A stretch of DNA of 64,000 nt from positions 1-64,000 of the forward strand of contig JAIXWF010000009.1 of assembly GCA_027482185.1 (NCBI GenBank). Direction: 5' to 3'. Below the pieces are notes generated by a model. That model did not search any database. It was given only the letters and a program-made list of their open reading frames with translations, and was not told where the DNA came from. Positions 36,223-45,497 of this stretch are shown here, in pieces. This DNA comes from Opitutaceae bacterium. Its GTDB lineage: Bacteria > Verrucomicrobiota > Verrucomicrobiia > Opitutales > Opitutaceae. Position 1 is the stretch's first letter, and each line of letters begins with the position of its first letter. The position numbers were made by a program, and so were the translations under genes.

Positions 36223-36923
36223 GCAGCACCCCCTTTCCGCACCGGCAGGCTGCCGCTCTGCCCGGTGGCCTGACGTTTGCGGAAGAACTCCGTGCAGCGC
36301 TGCAAGGCCAGCAGACTGTGGTTTTCCACCGTCTTTTCCGCGATGCCCAGACGGGCCGCGATGTCCTTTTGCGACAGCCCGCGCAGGCGCCGAAGGACAA
36401 ACACTTCGCGGCACCGTTCTGGCAGCTCCGCCAGCGCCTCGCGCAACAACTCTATTTCCTGGCGCCGGGCGACCGCCTCAGGGGTATCCGCCCGCTCGTC
36501 CGGCAGCACCACCGCATCGATTTCCGGCACGCCGGCGGGATGGGTACGGCGCCGACTCCGGATATGATTGAGCGCCACGTTGCGCGCGATGGTGAAAAGG
36601 AACGCGCGCACATTGCCGATCGGGCCGGTGCTGCGCGCGTTCAACAGACGGAGGAAACTCTCCTGCACGAGATCGTCATGGTCGGCGACCGAAGGGAACC
36701 GGGATTCAAGCCAACGCCGCAAGTGGGCCTCGTGCGGCTGAACCTCGGTGGCAAACCACCGGGCTTGGTCGGAACTGGGGGATTCCACGCGCGGAGGCTT
36801 TGGCCGCTCGGCCGGCGGGTTCAAGCCGGAATCGCGGGCGGAACGCGGCGCCGCATCGTCGGCCGGCGCAGGGGAATCGCCGGATAGCATGGGAAAAGTC
36901 CCGGACATCTGGAATTCGATCAT
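36219..36923 (-). CDS. ECF sigma factor (FecI-like)
   Basis: A 234-residue sigma factor of the extracytoplasmic function group. Region 2 (about 60-127) contains HDDLVQESFLRLL and VRAFLFTIARNVALNHIRS. Region 4 (about 157-213) contains LPERCREVFVLRRLRGLSQKDIAARLGIAEKTVENH, the helix-turn-helix that reads -35 elements. The first 50 residues are a Pro-rich extension not usual for the group, and a later Met could be the true start. The gene is coupled to FecR by a 4-bp overlap. The window contains nine oriented bipartite elements that look like its promoters. It has no obvious element of its own, so autoregulation may occur by read-through from TBDR 3. Confidence 0.92.
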   Translation of the reverse strand: MIEFQMSGTFPMLSGDSPAPADDAAPRSARDSGLNPPAERPKPPRVESPSSDQARWFATEVQPHEAHLRRWLESRFPSVADHDDLVQESFLRLLNARSTGPIGNVRAFLFTIARNVALNHIRSRRRTHPAGVPEIDAVVLPDERADTPEAVARRQEIELLREALAELPERCREVFVLRRLRGLSQKDIAARLGIAEKTVENHSLLALQRCTEFFRKRQATGQSGSLPVRKGGAA

Positions 36924-36956
36924 GGCGGCAAGATTTGGGTCCCGGCCGGATCCGGT

Positions 36957-39900
36957 TCAGAATTTCACCGTCGTCGACCACACGTACAGGCGCGGCTGCG
37001 CGTCGAACGTCGCGTTGTTCGGACCGGACCAGCCGTTCAGATAGTTCGGCAGCGCCACGACCCGGTAGTGATTCAGCAGATTGCTCACGTTGACCTGGGT
37101 CGTGATCGGAAACCGGCCCAGTTTGAATTCATAGGCCGCGATGCCCGTTACGGTGACGAGATCCGGGAAAGAGAAGAGATCCCGATGGTTTGGCTGCGCG
37201 ATTGTTTTCGGGTAATAATAGTAGGAGCTGTTGCCCCATTTTGCGACCGCGGTGCCGCCCAGCCGCAGGCCCTTCAGGACACCGCGCGGAAAAGTGTACA
37301 TCGCGGTCAGATTCGCGCTGTAGCGGGCAAACCCGACACCCTTTTCGCCCGCGTTCATGACCGTGATGGTGCCGGGCGGCGGGGCCTGCGGATCCGGCGC
37401 AACCTGCATGGCCGAGATCGGCAAGCCCACCGCCCCGGTCAGGATGGGTCCGCGGACGGGATCGACCGTGCGCAGAATCGTCGCCAGCGCGGAATTGGGG
37501 TTGATCGCGCCGGCTACCGGCACCGGGTTCGCGAAGTAGCGATTGGCCGGATCGTTCATCATATCCAGCGTGAGCGGCACCGCCCCGGGAGTACCCGCGT
37601 CGGCCACCCGGGTCGCGGTGGTAAGCACGTGAACCGGAGTGCCATCGCGGTAGGTCGCCTGCCGCTGCGCATTCGCGTAGAACTGATCGTTGTAGAGCTG
37701 CGCGAAGCTCTTGCCGGTGGTCAGCGTGGCATCGATCGCCGCGGCCGAGAAACGGAGTCGCCACGCTCGGCTGGGCGCCGCCGTGAGCAGCAGCTGCACG
37801 CCGCGCGAGATGCGGTCGGCATTCACACTGTTGTTGGGCACCCCTACCCGTCCGTTCAACCCGGGGTAGTTGATGTCGCTGGTCACCGCGGTGGGATTGC
37901 CGATCACCTCGTTCTTGGCCCGGGTGCGGAAGACTCCGATGGAACCGGATACGGCGCCTCCGGCGGAACCGAACTTGAGACCGGCTTCCTCGCCGATGCC
38001 GCTCGAGATCTTGACGAAGTTCCCGTAAGGATCGGTGCCGGAATTGCTGGGCGGAACGTAGTTGCTCGAGGTCTGAAGGTAGGCGTTCAACCAAGGCCGC
38101 ACGGCATAGCTGAGGCCGGCGTTGAAGCCGGTGTATTTGACCACCACTTCGTCCCGATTGCTCGGCGTCGCGGTCGCGTTGACCTTGCGGCCCAGATAGG
38201 CGCGGCCCACCCGCACGCCGCCCAAGGTGCTGAGACGGCCGTCGAACCAGTCGGTGAAATTGGCGAAATAGGTGCCGCCCTGCAGATCGGCGGTTTCGGA
38301 TGTGCCGCCGGCCCCGGTGCCGGTGAGGCCAAGGGGATTGCCGGGGCCGATCCGCGAAGGATCCGACGCGTTGGTATCCTGCCGGACATAGTTGACGCCG
38401 TTGTAGGTAACCCGGTCGTCGTACCGGTTCCACAAAGGCGTTTGCACCGGACCGTCGGCAACCGGCCAAAAGACGGTTGGAATCAGCGTGTAGCCGTTGT
38501 TGGCGGCCAAGCCCGTCTTCACGGGATTGAAGTTCCCGTCGGCGAGCACGAAGTTCAGTGTGTGGCTGGAGTTGTCGGTGCGGGTGAAGTCGACCCCGGC
38601 GATAGTGCGGCTGCGGGCGCGTCCGCCGAAAAACGCATTCGTCGCGAGGACGGAGAAGCGGCCGACCTTCTGCCGGACGGGCCGGGAAATCGCGGACGTA
38701 AGGCCGTTCGCCCCGCTGACGGCCCAAGTGCCCAACGGATTGGCGCCGGCGTTGGGCGCATAGAACGTGATGCCGGCGTTGCCGACCTTGCGCACGTCTT
38801 CCGTGCGGTAACCGGCGCTGGCCTGGGAAGACAGCCACGAGTTCCAGCGGCTCTCGACCGTGAGTGTATGCAGTGTGTGACGCTGGAATTCGCCGTACAT
38901 GCCTCCGGCGAGAGCATCGACGTTGTCCCAATCCAGTTTGCCCCCGAGAATGGGGCCCGCGCCGCTGGCGCCGGCGGCGGCCGTCACTTGGTTCGTCGCC
39001 AACAGCCACTTCAGGTTCTGGCGGTTCCGCACGTCGTTCGCCGAACTGAGCGCGGTGAGGGTCGTCGCGTTGCTGATGGGATTGATCCGGTCGAATACGG
39101 TCTTGTCGAGTGAGTACCGAATCACGGTGCCGGGCAAGGGCTTGAACGCCACCTGCAGGTAACCGCCGTGGAGCGGGCCGCCGATCATCACCCGACGCCC
39201 GCCGAGCGACTGGTTGAGGAGCGCGAGACGGACGGCGAAGCGCCGAGTTCCGGCGCCGTAGTCAAGCAGCCCCATCTTGTTGCCGTGCTGGTCGACCTGA
39301 TACTTGAATGATCCATTGGCGGCCCGGTCGAAATTCGCCTGCTTCAGAATCGTGTTCACCACGCCGCCGCTGCCGCTGACGCCGTAGAGCAGCGACTGGG
39401 GGCCGCTGACGACCTCGACCCGCTCGGTATTGTGGAGGCTGGTGATTCCGGTGGCGTTTGCACCGCCGCCGCCCATCGGAAAGAAGCCGTTGACCTGCAG
39501 GGAAGGCGCCGAAAGACCGCGGATCGAAAGCGTCCCGGCGTTGCGGTCGAGATACTGGTTGTTGCCGGCGTAGCTGTCGGCGCTCCCGGCCGCAAAACCG
39601 GCACCCGCCGAGAAATTCTGCACCACTTCCTCCATGGTATTCAGTCCGGCGTCGGCGAGGAATGTCTCGCCGAAGACGTCCGCGGTGATCGGCAACTTCT
39701 GGAGCTCCGCGCTGAAGGCCGTGACCGAATTCGAGGTCGCGGCTCCGTAGCTTTTGTCGCTGCCGGTGGTGACCTCGAAGGGATTCAACAGAAGGGGATC
39801 GGCGGAACGGGTGGCCGGGGCCGGAGTCTGGCCGGATAGAACGGCATGGAACGACAGGAACGCGGCGAGGGCCGAACCGGCGCGGGTCCGGACCGGCACG

Positions 39901-39959
39901 CGTCCGGAAACACCGCCGCCCAAAGTACGCCCGGATGTGGGGTGAATGCAGGGGAACAT
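36957..39959 (-). CDS. TonB-dependent receptor without STN domain (TBDR 3)
   Basis: An outer-membrane receptor of up to 1000 residues. The plug contains TLSIRGLSAPSLQVNGFFP and VEVVSGPQSLLYGVSGSGG, and the C-terminal barrel ends WSTTVKF. It is a paralogue of TBDR 2: long barrel stretches such as NSALATILRTVDPVRGPILT align closely. It lacks the STN domain, so it probably transports without signalling. ATG 39959 is the frame start. However, the predicted promoter -10 ends only 5 bp upstream of it, and GTG 39899 places a clean signal peptide (RAGSALAAFLSFHAVLSG) at the N-terminus, so the shorter start deserves preference. The ECF sigma gene follows 33 bp downstream. Confidence 0.87.
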   Translation of the reverse strand: MFPCIHPTSGRTLGGGVSGRVPVRTRAGSALAAFLSFHAVLSGQTPAPATRSADPLLLNPFEVTTGSDKSYGAATSNSVTAFSAELQKLPITADVFGETFLADAGLNTMEEVVQNFSAGAGFAAGSADSYAGNNQYLDRNAGTLSIRGLSAPSLQVNGFFPMGGGGANATGITSLHNTERVEVVSGPQSLLYGVSGSGGVVNTILKQANFDRAANGSFKYQVDQHGNKMGLLDYGAGTRRFAVRLALLNQSLGGRRVMIGGPLHGGYLQVAFKPLPGTVIRYSLDKTVFDRINPISNATTLTALSSANDVRNRQNLKWLLATNQVTAAAGASGAGPILGGKLDWDNVDALAGGMYGEFQRHTLHTLTVESRWNSWLSSQASAGYRTEDVRKVGNAGITFYAPNAGANPLGTWAVSGANGLTSAISRPVRQKVGRFSVLATNAFFGGRARSRTIAGVDFTRTDNSSHTLNFVLADGNFNPVKTGLAANNGYTLIPTVFWPVADGPVQTPLWNRYDDRVTYNGVNYVRQDTNASDPSRIGPGNPLGLTGTGAGGTSETADLQGGTYFANFTDWFDGRLSTLGGVRVGRAYLGRKVNATATPSNRDEVVVKYTGFNAGLSYAVRPWLNAYLQTSSNYVPPSNSGTDPYGNFVKISSGIGEEAGLKFGSAGGAVSGSIGVFRTRAKNEVIGNPTAVTSDINYPGLNGRVGVPNNSVNADRISRGVQLLLTAAPSRAWRLRFSAAAIDATLTTGKSFAQLYNDQFYANAQRQATYRDGTPVHVLTTATRVADAGTPGAVPLTLDMMNDPANRYFANPVPVAGAINPNSALATILRTVDPVRGPILTGAVGLPISAMQVAPDPQAPPPGTITVMNAGEKGVGFARYSANLTAMYTFPRGVLKGLRLGGTAVAKWGNSSYYYYPKTIAQPNHRDLFSFPDLVTVTGIAAYEFKLGRFPITTQVNVSNLLNHYRVVALPNYLNGWSGPNNATFDAQPRLYVWSTTVKF

Positions 39960-39964
39960 GACCT

Positions 39965-39994
39965 ACCGAAACCGCATCCCCGAAAATCCCCCAA
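39965..39994 (-). promoter_or_regulatory. ECF-type promoter element upstream of TBDR 3
   Basis: On the minus strand: TTGGGGGA (39994-39987), 14 bp, GTTTCGGT (39972-39965). It ends 5 bp before ATG 39959, which favours a downstream start at GTG 39899 or a leaderless message. Confidence 0.5.
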
Positions 39995-40029
39995 ACTCCC
40001 CGCCGTCGGGGATCACATTTCGTCGCGCC

Positions 40030-42633
40030 TCAAATCCGGCGCAACGAGAACTCGAGGCTGCGCGCATCCGCGCAAGGCACCCGGATACGCGTCCGACCGC
40101 CGTCGAGTTCTGCCACGACGCCGGCGGCGGCGTCACCCACGGCCCAGCGGCCCATGACGGTCAGCGTTACGGGAGTCGGCACCGCCTCCATCGGCGGCAC
40201 GTCGGAGCCATGCCCGCGACCGCGATACTGGCGCCCCTGCTCCCAGCGGAGATCCGGGTGGCATACGCTGACCTTGAGCTCGTCGGCGCCGATAGAACGC
40301 GCCATCACGAGACACGGCGCACTGGCCCGGTCGAGAAAGTCGCCGCCGAGAGATACTTCGGGCTGCGCGACCGCCCAGCCCGTGATTCCAAGCCGACGAT
40401 GGGTGACGATGTGGGCAACATCGTCGCGGCGCTCCACCGTATACTCTTGCGCCGCCCGGGCGGCAAAATCCGCCAGCTTCTTTTCTCCGGAGCCGACCAA
40501 AATGACATATTCCGCGCCGGATCCGTCCGGTTCGTTGCCGTGATCGATCCACGCCGAAGCGAAGGCACCCTTCGTTTCCTTCAGTCCGGAGCGGTCGCGC
40601 GAGTGCTGCTCGCGCCGCGTCACGACCACCCGTTGGCCGGGAGGCACAAAGTAGCCGTTGCCCGCAGGGTCGACGAGTCGTGCGGCCGAATCGTTGAATA
40701 CCGTGGGCTGCTCGTTCAGGCCGGTCAGCTGCCGCCCCTGGGCAAATGTCGGTTCATCGGCGTCGCGCAGCGCGGTCTGGAACAGCGTGGTCGTCACGGT
40801 GTGTTTTCCGTCGCCATCGCGAATTCCGGAAGCAAGCACCACGATCTGGTCGTCGAAGAAGAACGCCGTTTTGAGGGCGCGCAGCGGCCGCTCCCGCCGG
40901 TCGGGCGCGGCTTCCCGGTAGTCCAAGGCGAACAATCCATGGTTTCCTTCAAGTGCCACGCCGCCGACAAAGGTCGCGTCGCTGAATGGACGGTTGAACC
41001 CGCTGCCGCCCGTATCCATGGCCAGCAGTTCCGCGGCGGGAATGTACCGGGTCGTCGTCCCGGGGATGCGGCTCCAGTCCCAACCGTCGCGCGCGTAGCC
41101 GCTGTCGTGGGCGTTCACCCACGGCACGCCTCGATTGTGGATGTAGAGACTCCCCGAACCATCATGGAAACCGAAGACATTCTCCCGGTTGGGATCCAGC
41201 CGAGCATCCGACAATTGGCGTTCAAACGCCCACCAGTAGCGACTGTAACCCTTGATCGAGACCATCCAGTTGTCCCGCCGGTGCACGGCCAGCGGACCGT
41301 AGTTGAAAGCCCAGTGCCCCTGCGGGTCGGCTTCCGCCCCGACTTGGCGGGCTGCCGCGAGCACGCGGAGAAATTCCGCCACTGCGCCGGGACCGGGCGG
41401 CACTTCGTTGCGATGCCCGGCGAACGGCCGGAGGGCGAGCGGGCTCGCCAGAAACGCCTCGTCCGCCAATCGGGCCAGCATTCCCTGGAATTCCCGCTGC
41501 CGCGGATGCGGCAGGTCCGCGAGACAGGCGAAGCCCAGCATCACGTCGGGAATGACCGCGATCGACTGCAACCTCCCGGACAGGGCCCGGTGCATGTCGT
41601 ACTTGTGCGCCACCACCCGCAAGGTCGCCAAACCCTTGGCCACCGCCGCGACCGTCACCGGCGCGGACGCAAAGCGTGTTCCCCGCCAAAGCCACGCGGC
41701 GAACGCGGCCTCCGCCATCGTGTACGACGCGTATCCGCCGAGATACACCGCATTGTGATGGTGGCCGAGTCCGTCGGGCTTGATCGTATCATAGGTGTTC
41801 GACTCGGGCAGCATGGAGCGGTCGATCTGCGCGGAGAGCCGCTGCAGCCGGGCGGCGTCGCCGGCGGCGAGCGCCGCAGGCAGCGTCAGATTCAGCACGA
41901 CGCGGACCGCATCGGCCTGCAGAAACGGCGCGCGCAGGTCGCCCGTTTTCTCGCCGTGTCCCTCGATCTCCCAGCAGGTCGCCAGCGCCCGGTCGAATTG
42001 CCCGGCCGCGCGGAGTTCCTCGCGCATCAGGAGGGTGGCGAGGGCATATCCCGACATCCGGAGATTGAAGTCCACGATCAGCGCCTGATCCGCCGCAGGG
42101 TTGGGTACTTGCGCCGGCTTCCACGGGAGCTGCATCGGCGCCCTGAATCCGCGGCGGTGGAGCCGCTCGAAAACGGAGAGCACGGTCTCACGCAGAGCCG
42201 GGTCCCGGTAATAGGGGTTGGGTTCGGCGTGAGATCCGGGCAGGTGGTACGCGATGCTCAACGAAGGCAGCGCATCCGTAATGAGCATCCGGAGCTCGGC
42301 GTCGTCGGGACCGCGCCGCAGGGTGTTGTAAAGCCGCGGGTTTTCCTCGCGAAAGGGAACGTTCGCGATGCGCTGCAGCGCCCGGCGCGCATCGGTGACG
42401 ACCTGACGGGCCCGCGCGGAAACCAGCGGCGCGGGAGACGGGCCCGCATCGCCCGCGAGCACCCATCCGAGATAACGCGCCCTGACGACGTCCAGATCGT
42501 CGTCGGGAGCCGCCGGGCGCGCAACGTACGGCACCGCGAACAGGATCACGGCCAAGGCCCTGACGACAGGGCTCGAACGGGAAACGAGCCACCCGGAGGC
42601 GGCGGAGAACAACCGAAAGATCGAATGGGACAT
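40030..42633 (-). CDS. PL8-like polysaccharide lyase (chondroitinase/hyaluronate lyase superfamily)
   Basis: An 867-residue exported lyase. The signal region (ALAVILFAVPYVARPA) precedes an alpha/alpha-toroid (about 45-400) and a beta-sandwich half. The catalytic signature of PL8 enzymes, a His followed by a Tyr seven to nine residues later, is visible as HHHNAVYLGGYASYTM (H291-H293, Y301). KGYSRYWWAFER and FHDGSGSLYIHNRG further match chondroitin lyases. The expected reaction is beta-elimination of uronate-containing glycosaminoglycan-like chains. ATG 42633 was chosen because the predicted promoter -10 covers 42658-42665, overlapping the longer start at 42663. It is probably periplasmic or surface-attached. 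The exact substrate is unproven. Confidence 0.85.
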   Translation of the reverse strand: MSHSIFRLFSAASGWLVSRSSPVVRALAVILFAVPYVARPAAPDDDLDVVRARYLGWVLAGDAGPSPAPLVSARARQVVTDARRALQRIANVPFREENPRLYNTLRRGPDDAELRMLITDALPSLSIAYHLPGSHAEPNPYYRDPALRETVLSVFERLHRRGFRAPMQLPWKPAQVPNPAADQALIVDFNLRMSGYALATLLMREELRAAGQFDRALATCWEIEGHGEKTGDLRAPFLQADAVRVVLNLTLPAALAAGDAARLQRLSAQIDRSMLPESNTYDTIKPDGLGHHHNAVYLGGYASYTMAEAAFAAWLWRGTRFASAPVTVAAVAKGLATLRVVAHKYDMHRALSGRLQSIAVIPDVMLGFACLADLPHPRQREFQGMLARLADEAFLASPLALRPFAGHRNEVPPGPGAVAEFLRVLAAARQVGAEADPQGHWAFNYGPLAVHRRDNWMVSIKGYSRYWWAFERQLSDARLDPNRENVFGFHDGSGSLYIHNRGVPWVNAHDSGYARDGWDWSRIPGTTTRYIPAAELLAMDTGGSGFNRPFSDATFVGGVALEGNHGLFALDYREAAPDRRERPLRALKTAFFFDDQIVVLASGIRDGDGKHTVTTTLFQTALRDADEPTFAQGRQLTGLNEQPTVFNDSAARLVDPAGNGYFVPPGQRVVVTRREQHSRDRSGLKETKGAFASAWIDHGNEPDGSGAEYVILVGSGEKKLADFAARAAQEYTVERRDDVAHIVTHRRLGITGWAVAQPEVSLGGDFLDRASAPCLVMARSIGADELKVSVCHPDLRWEQGRQYRGRGHGSDVPPMEAVPTPVTLTVMGRWAVGDAAAGVVAELDGGRTRIRVPCADARSLEFSLRRI

Positions 42634-42657
42634 TGTGAAACGAAGGGGCATCCGCCC

Positions 42658-42688
42658 TATCAAACCCGCGGCGGCTTGTTTCCCCCAA
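42658..42688 (-). promoter_or_regulatory. ECF-type promoter element upstream of the PL8 lyase
   Basis: On the minus strand: TTGGGGGA (42688-42681), 15 bp, GTTTGATA (42665-42658), 24 nt before ATG 42633. Its sequence resembles the element at 45498-45528 beyond the two core boxes. Confidence 0.55.
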
Positions 42689-42720
42689 CCGCAATCGTAC
42701 CGCGACAGGATCGTGCGCGT

Positions 42721-45369
42721 TCAGCGCAGCGACCTGAGGTACATGACCAAAGACTCCACTTGCGTTTCGGTAACGGCACCGGCGTAGCTGGGCATCGCAT
42801 ACTCGCCGCGCTCGAAACCCGCGACCTTTTTTGCGGTGGGATCGAGAATCGATTCCCTGAGGTAGGTTTCGTCCGCGATCACGACGCCGGTCTGCCGGTC
42901 CGCTCCCACATAGCTGCGTTCCGATCCGTACAGTCCCCTCCACTTCGGGCCGATCCGGGTCTGGTCCTGATCCTGCAACGAGTGGCAAGCCACGCACCCA
43001 AGCACCTGGGCGAGCCGCCGGCCCTCGTCCGCCGATGCGGCAGGCTCGGTCCGGGCCACCGCCGTCCGCGGGGCAAGCGACACCTGCATCGGCGCGAATC
43101 CCTCGCGCTCAGGGTCAAACGCGACCAGCGCGTGCGGCGTGGTGTACGCGTTGCCGTCCAGCGGTGCGCCCGTCTCGCTGCGGATCGACCAACCGATCCG
43201 CAATTGCATCACCGGCCCAAGGCCCCTCGCCCCCACAAAGACCTTCCGTCGGTCCCGTGACACGTAGGCACTGGTCGTCTGCAGCCAGTCGACGCCGGTC
43301 GTGCCATCCGCGCGGTATTGGGCCGAACCATAGGCCGGGGTGCGGCGGTAGCTCCAGGAGGCGAGCGAGAAGTTGGCTGGATCCGTGCCGGACCGAACAT
43401 CGACCGGCACATCGAAGGCCAAGAGGACACCTTCGGTCATCGGCACAACTTCCCGTGGCGCCACCACCGGTCTGCCCGTGTACCGGACCCGCCCCAGCCC
43501 GGCGAGGGTATCGAGAACATTTCCCCAGCCGAGCACCTGGAAGCCGGCCACGTAAAGCTGCCCGTCCGCAGGATTCACGGCGCCGCGGAGCGGCGTGAAA
43601 TCGAGGTCCGTCGTCAAACTGGTCACCGCGGCCTGGAGGCGGCCCGCGCGTTCGTTCAACAGGACCCGGAGCAATTCGGGGCGATTGAAGCAGATCTGCA
43701 CCATTTCGCCGTCAATCGGGCCGAGCCGCGAATCCAGCAGCCACACCTGCGATACCGCCGACGCGTTGACGGCGTGCGGCATCCACGTCAACGGCTCCGC
43801 GATCGGCGCCGGGTATTGGCCGCGGGGCCGCTTCTCGCTGAGGTAACCGTAAAACTGGCCGTCGCTGACAACATGGAGCGGCGTACTCGGCACATAGTGC
43901 CCTTCCTGGTCGCTCGCGGTAACGAGCCCGGTGCGGGGATTCACGCCCAGGTTGGGCTGCCGAAATCCGTAACCGAGGATCGACGCGCTCCGGCCGTCGG
44001 GCGCCACTCGCAGCACCGAGCCATTGTGTTTGCCCAAGGTCGTGGCCTCTTGGCCGCCCTTTGCGATATAGAATTCCCCCTCCGGACCGCAGCGAAGCGT
44101 ACTCGCGAATTCGCGATTGTCCGCCGTTTGCGCAAAGGCGTTGGCGAAGAGCTCATGCACCTCGGCCTCTCCGTTGCGATCGGCATCGAGCAGACGCCAG
44201 ATGCCGTTGCGATCGAAGACAAAGATTTCGTCGTTTCTCAGTGCGACAGACATCGGTTCATGGAGCCCGGAGGCGAATCTGCGCCAGTGGACCGGACCGC
44301 GGTCGCGGTGCAGACCGCTCGCCAGCCAGACATCGCCGTCCACCGTGACGCCCACTCCAGTCCCATCGCCGCGAAACTGGATATCGCTCAACCGCACCGC
44401 CCGGCGCCACGGATTTTCATCCGGTAGCCCGATGCGATCGACCACGTAGGCGCCATCGGCACGCGATGGTACCGCGAGGGTTTCAACCGTCTGCGGCCAG
44501 CGTGCCATCGGCTCCGGCACGGACGCGGGCTCCATCGGCACCACCGGCGGTACAGCCGATTCCCCGAGGGCGAGCACCACGGTAACCGCCCGAGACCTCG
44601 CCGGAATCCGTACCCACCAGACACCGTCGGCAAGGAGCAGCGTAGCCGGATCGCCGCCCGGGCCGGTGCCGATGGCGATTCCTGCCTTTCGTCCTGCCGC
44701 ATCCGGGACACCGGGCGCCCCGGCGACCAACCAAAGGTCCCCGCTGGCCGGCCCGATCTCGAGCCGCCGCAGGAAAACGGGCGCACCCGCGGTAGAACTT
44801 CCGGTCCAGGACTCGCATACCTCGGTGCCGGCGACCCGATAGACGAGGCGCACACCGCGACCATCGATTCGCAACGCCTCGAACCGCCCTGCGTCCGGAT
44901 TGATCGGTCCGCGCCCCACTTCCTCGGCACTCGGTGCCGGCTCGCGCGGATCGACCAGAGGGCCGCGGTGGTCCGCGTGCCAGCCGGGATAGATCCCGTT
45001 CACCCACCATACCCGCCCAACAGGCTGGGGCGCTGGAAACTGACCGGCGGGCGTTTTGCGCGCCGGATCGTGATAGGATCCGTAGGCCAGCGATCGATCG
45101 GTTACCCCGGCCCCGCGCCAAACGGCCGCGACTCGCAGCAGGTCGGGATCGAAACAGACGAAGCCGTCGTCCGGAAGTTTGAGAACAATTCCCCGCGGCG
45201 TGAGATTGGCCGCTGCAATTCCGGGCAAACGGGCATCAAGAACCGAAGAGAAGAAGGGAAAATCAGGCTCCAACCAAGCCCCCCAGCGCGCAGGCTGAGT
45301 TGCCCCCGCAGCAGCGTGGGCGCCACCAAGTGCGGCGAGGATACAAGCGCGGAACAGTAGTCGTATCAT
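42721..45369 (-). CDS. Exported DUF6797/PVC-type dehydrogenase with C-terminal cytochrome c domain
   Basis: An 882-residue exported protein. A signal peptide (LFRACILAALGGAHAAAGA) precedes a DUF6797-like N-terminal region (about 25-290). A beta-propeller resembling glucose/sorbosone dehydrogenases follows (about 320-690, with DRNGIWRLLDADRNGEAEVHEL). A class I cytochrome c domain lies at the C-terminus, where C-V-A-C-H binds haem and EYAMPSYAG supplies the distal Met. The pattern fits a periplasmic sugar-oxidising dehydrogenase passing electrons to its own haem. ATG 45369 exposes the signal peptide; the frame is open to 45531. It is divergent from the GH43-like gene, with back-to-back predicted promoters between them. 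Confidence 0.85.
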   Translation of the reverse strand: MIRLLFRACILAALGGAHAAAGATQPARWGAWLEPDFPFFSSVLDARLPGIAAANLTPRGIVLKLPDDGFVCFDPDLLRVAAVWRGAGVTDRSLAYGSYHDPARKTPAGQFPAPQPVGRVWWVNGIYPGWHADHRGPLVDPREPAPSAEEVGRGPINPDAGRFEALRIDGRGVRLVYRVAGTEVCESWTGSSTAGAPVFLRRLEIGPASGDLWLVAGAPGVPDAAGRKAGIAIGTGPGGDPATLLLADGVWWVRIPARSRAVTVVLALGESAVPPVVPMEPASVPEPMARWPQTVETLAVPSRADGAYVVDRIGLPDENPWRRAVRLSDIQFRGDGTGVGVTVDGDVWLASGLHRDRGPVHWRRFASGLHEPMSVALRNDEIFVFDRNGIWRLLDADRNGEAEVHELFANAFAQTADNREFASTLRCGPEGEFYIAKGGQEATTLGKHNGSVLRVAPDGRSASILGYGFRQPNLGVNPRTGLVTASDQEGHYVPSTPLHVVSDGQFYGYLSEKRPRGQYPAPIAEPLTWMPHAVNASAVSQVWLLDSRLGPIDGEMVQICFNRPELLRVLLNERAGRLQAAVTSLTTDLDFTPLRGAVNPADGQLYVAGFQVLGWGNVLDTLAGLGRVRYTGRPVVAPREVVPMTEGVLLAFDVPVDVRSGTDPANFSLASWSYRRTPAYGSAQYRADGTTGVDWLQTTSAYVSRDRRKVFVGARGLGPVMQLRIGWSIRSETGAPLDGNAYTTPHALVAFDPEREGFAPMQVSLAPRTAVARTEPAASADEGRRLAQVLGCVACHSLQDQDQTRIGPKWRGLYGSERSYVGADRQTGVVIADETYLRESILDPTAKKVAGFERGEYAMPSYAGAVTETQVESLVMYLRSLR

Positions 45370-45443
45370 TGGATGTTTCCGGTCGGGCGGAACCGCGCAC
45401 AAACCCGAAAACAAGAAGAGCAACGGCCCGCCGCCCGGCTGAA

Positions 45444-45473
45444 ATCGACGCGCAGGCCGGCCGCATCCCCCAC
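45444..45473 (-). promoter_or_regulatory. ECF-type promoter element upstream of the DUF6797 gene
   Basis: On the minus strand: GTGGGGGA (45473-45466), 14 bp, GCGTCGAT (45451-45444), about 75 nt before ATG 45369. The -10 half matches TBDR 1 in seven of eight positions. Confidence 0.55.
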
Positions 45474-45497
45474 GCAAATCCGACATTCCAATCTGAA

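Noticed and set aside
37068-39113. A 681-codon plus-strand frame opposite TBDR 3
   Set aside because: No domain; composition typical of antisense frames in GC-rich DNA.
39946-43260. A very long plus-strand open frame (1104 codons) antisense to the PL8-like lyase
   Set aside because: It is rich in Arg, His, Gly and Pro, has no recognisable domain, and mirrors the codon bias of the minus-strand lyase. It is a GC-driven shadow.
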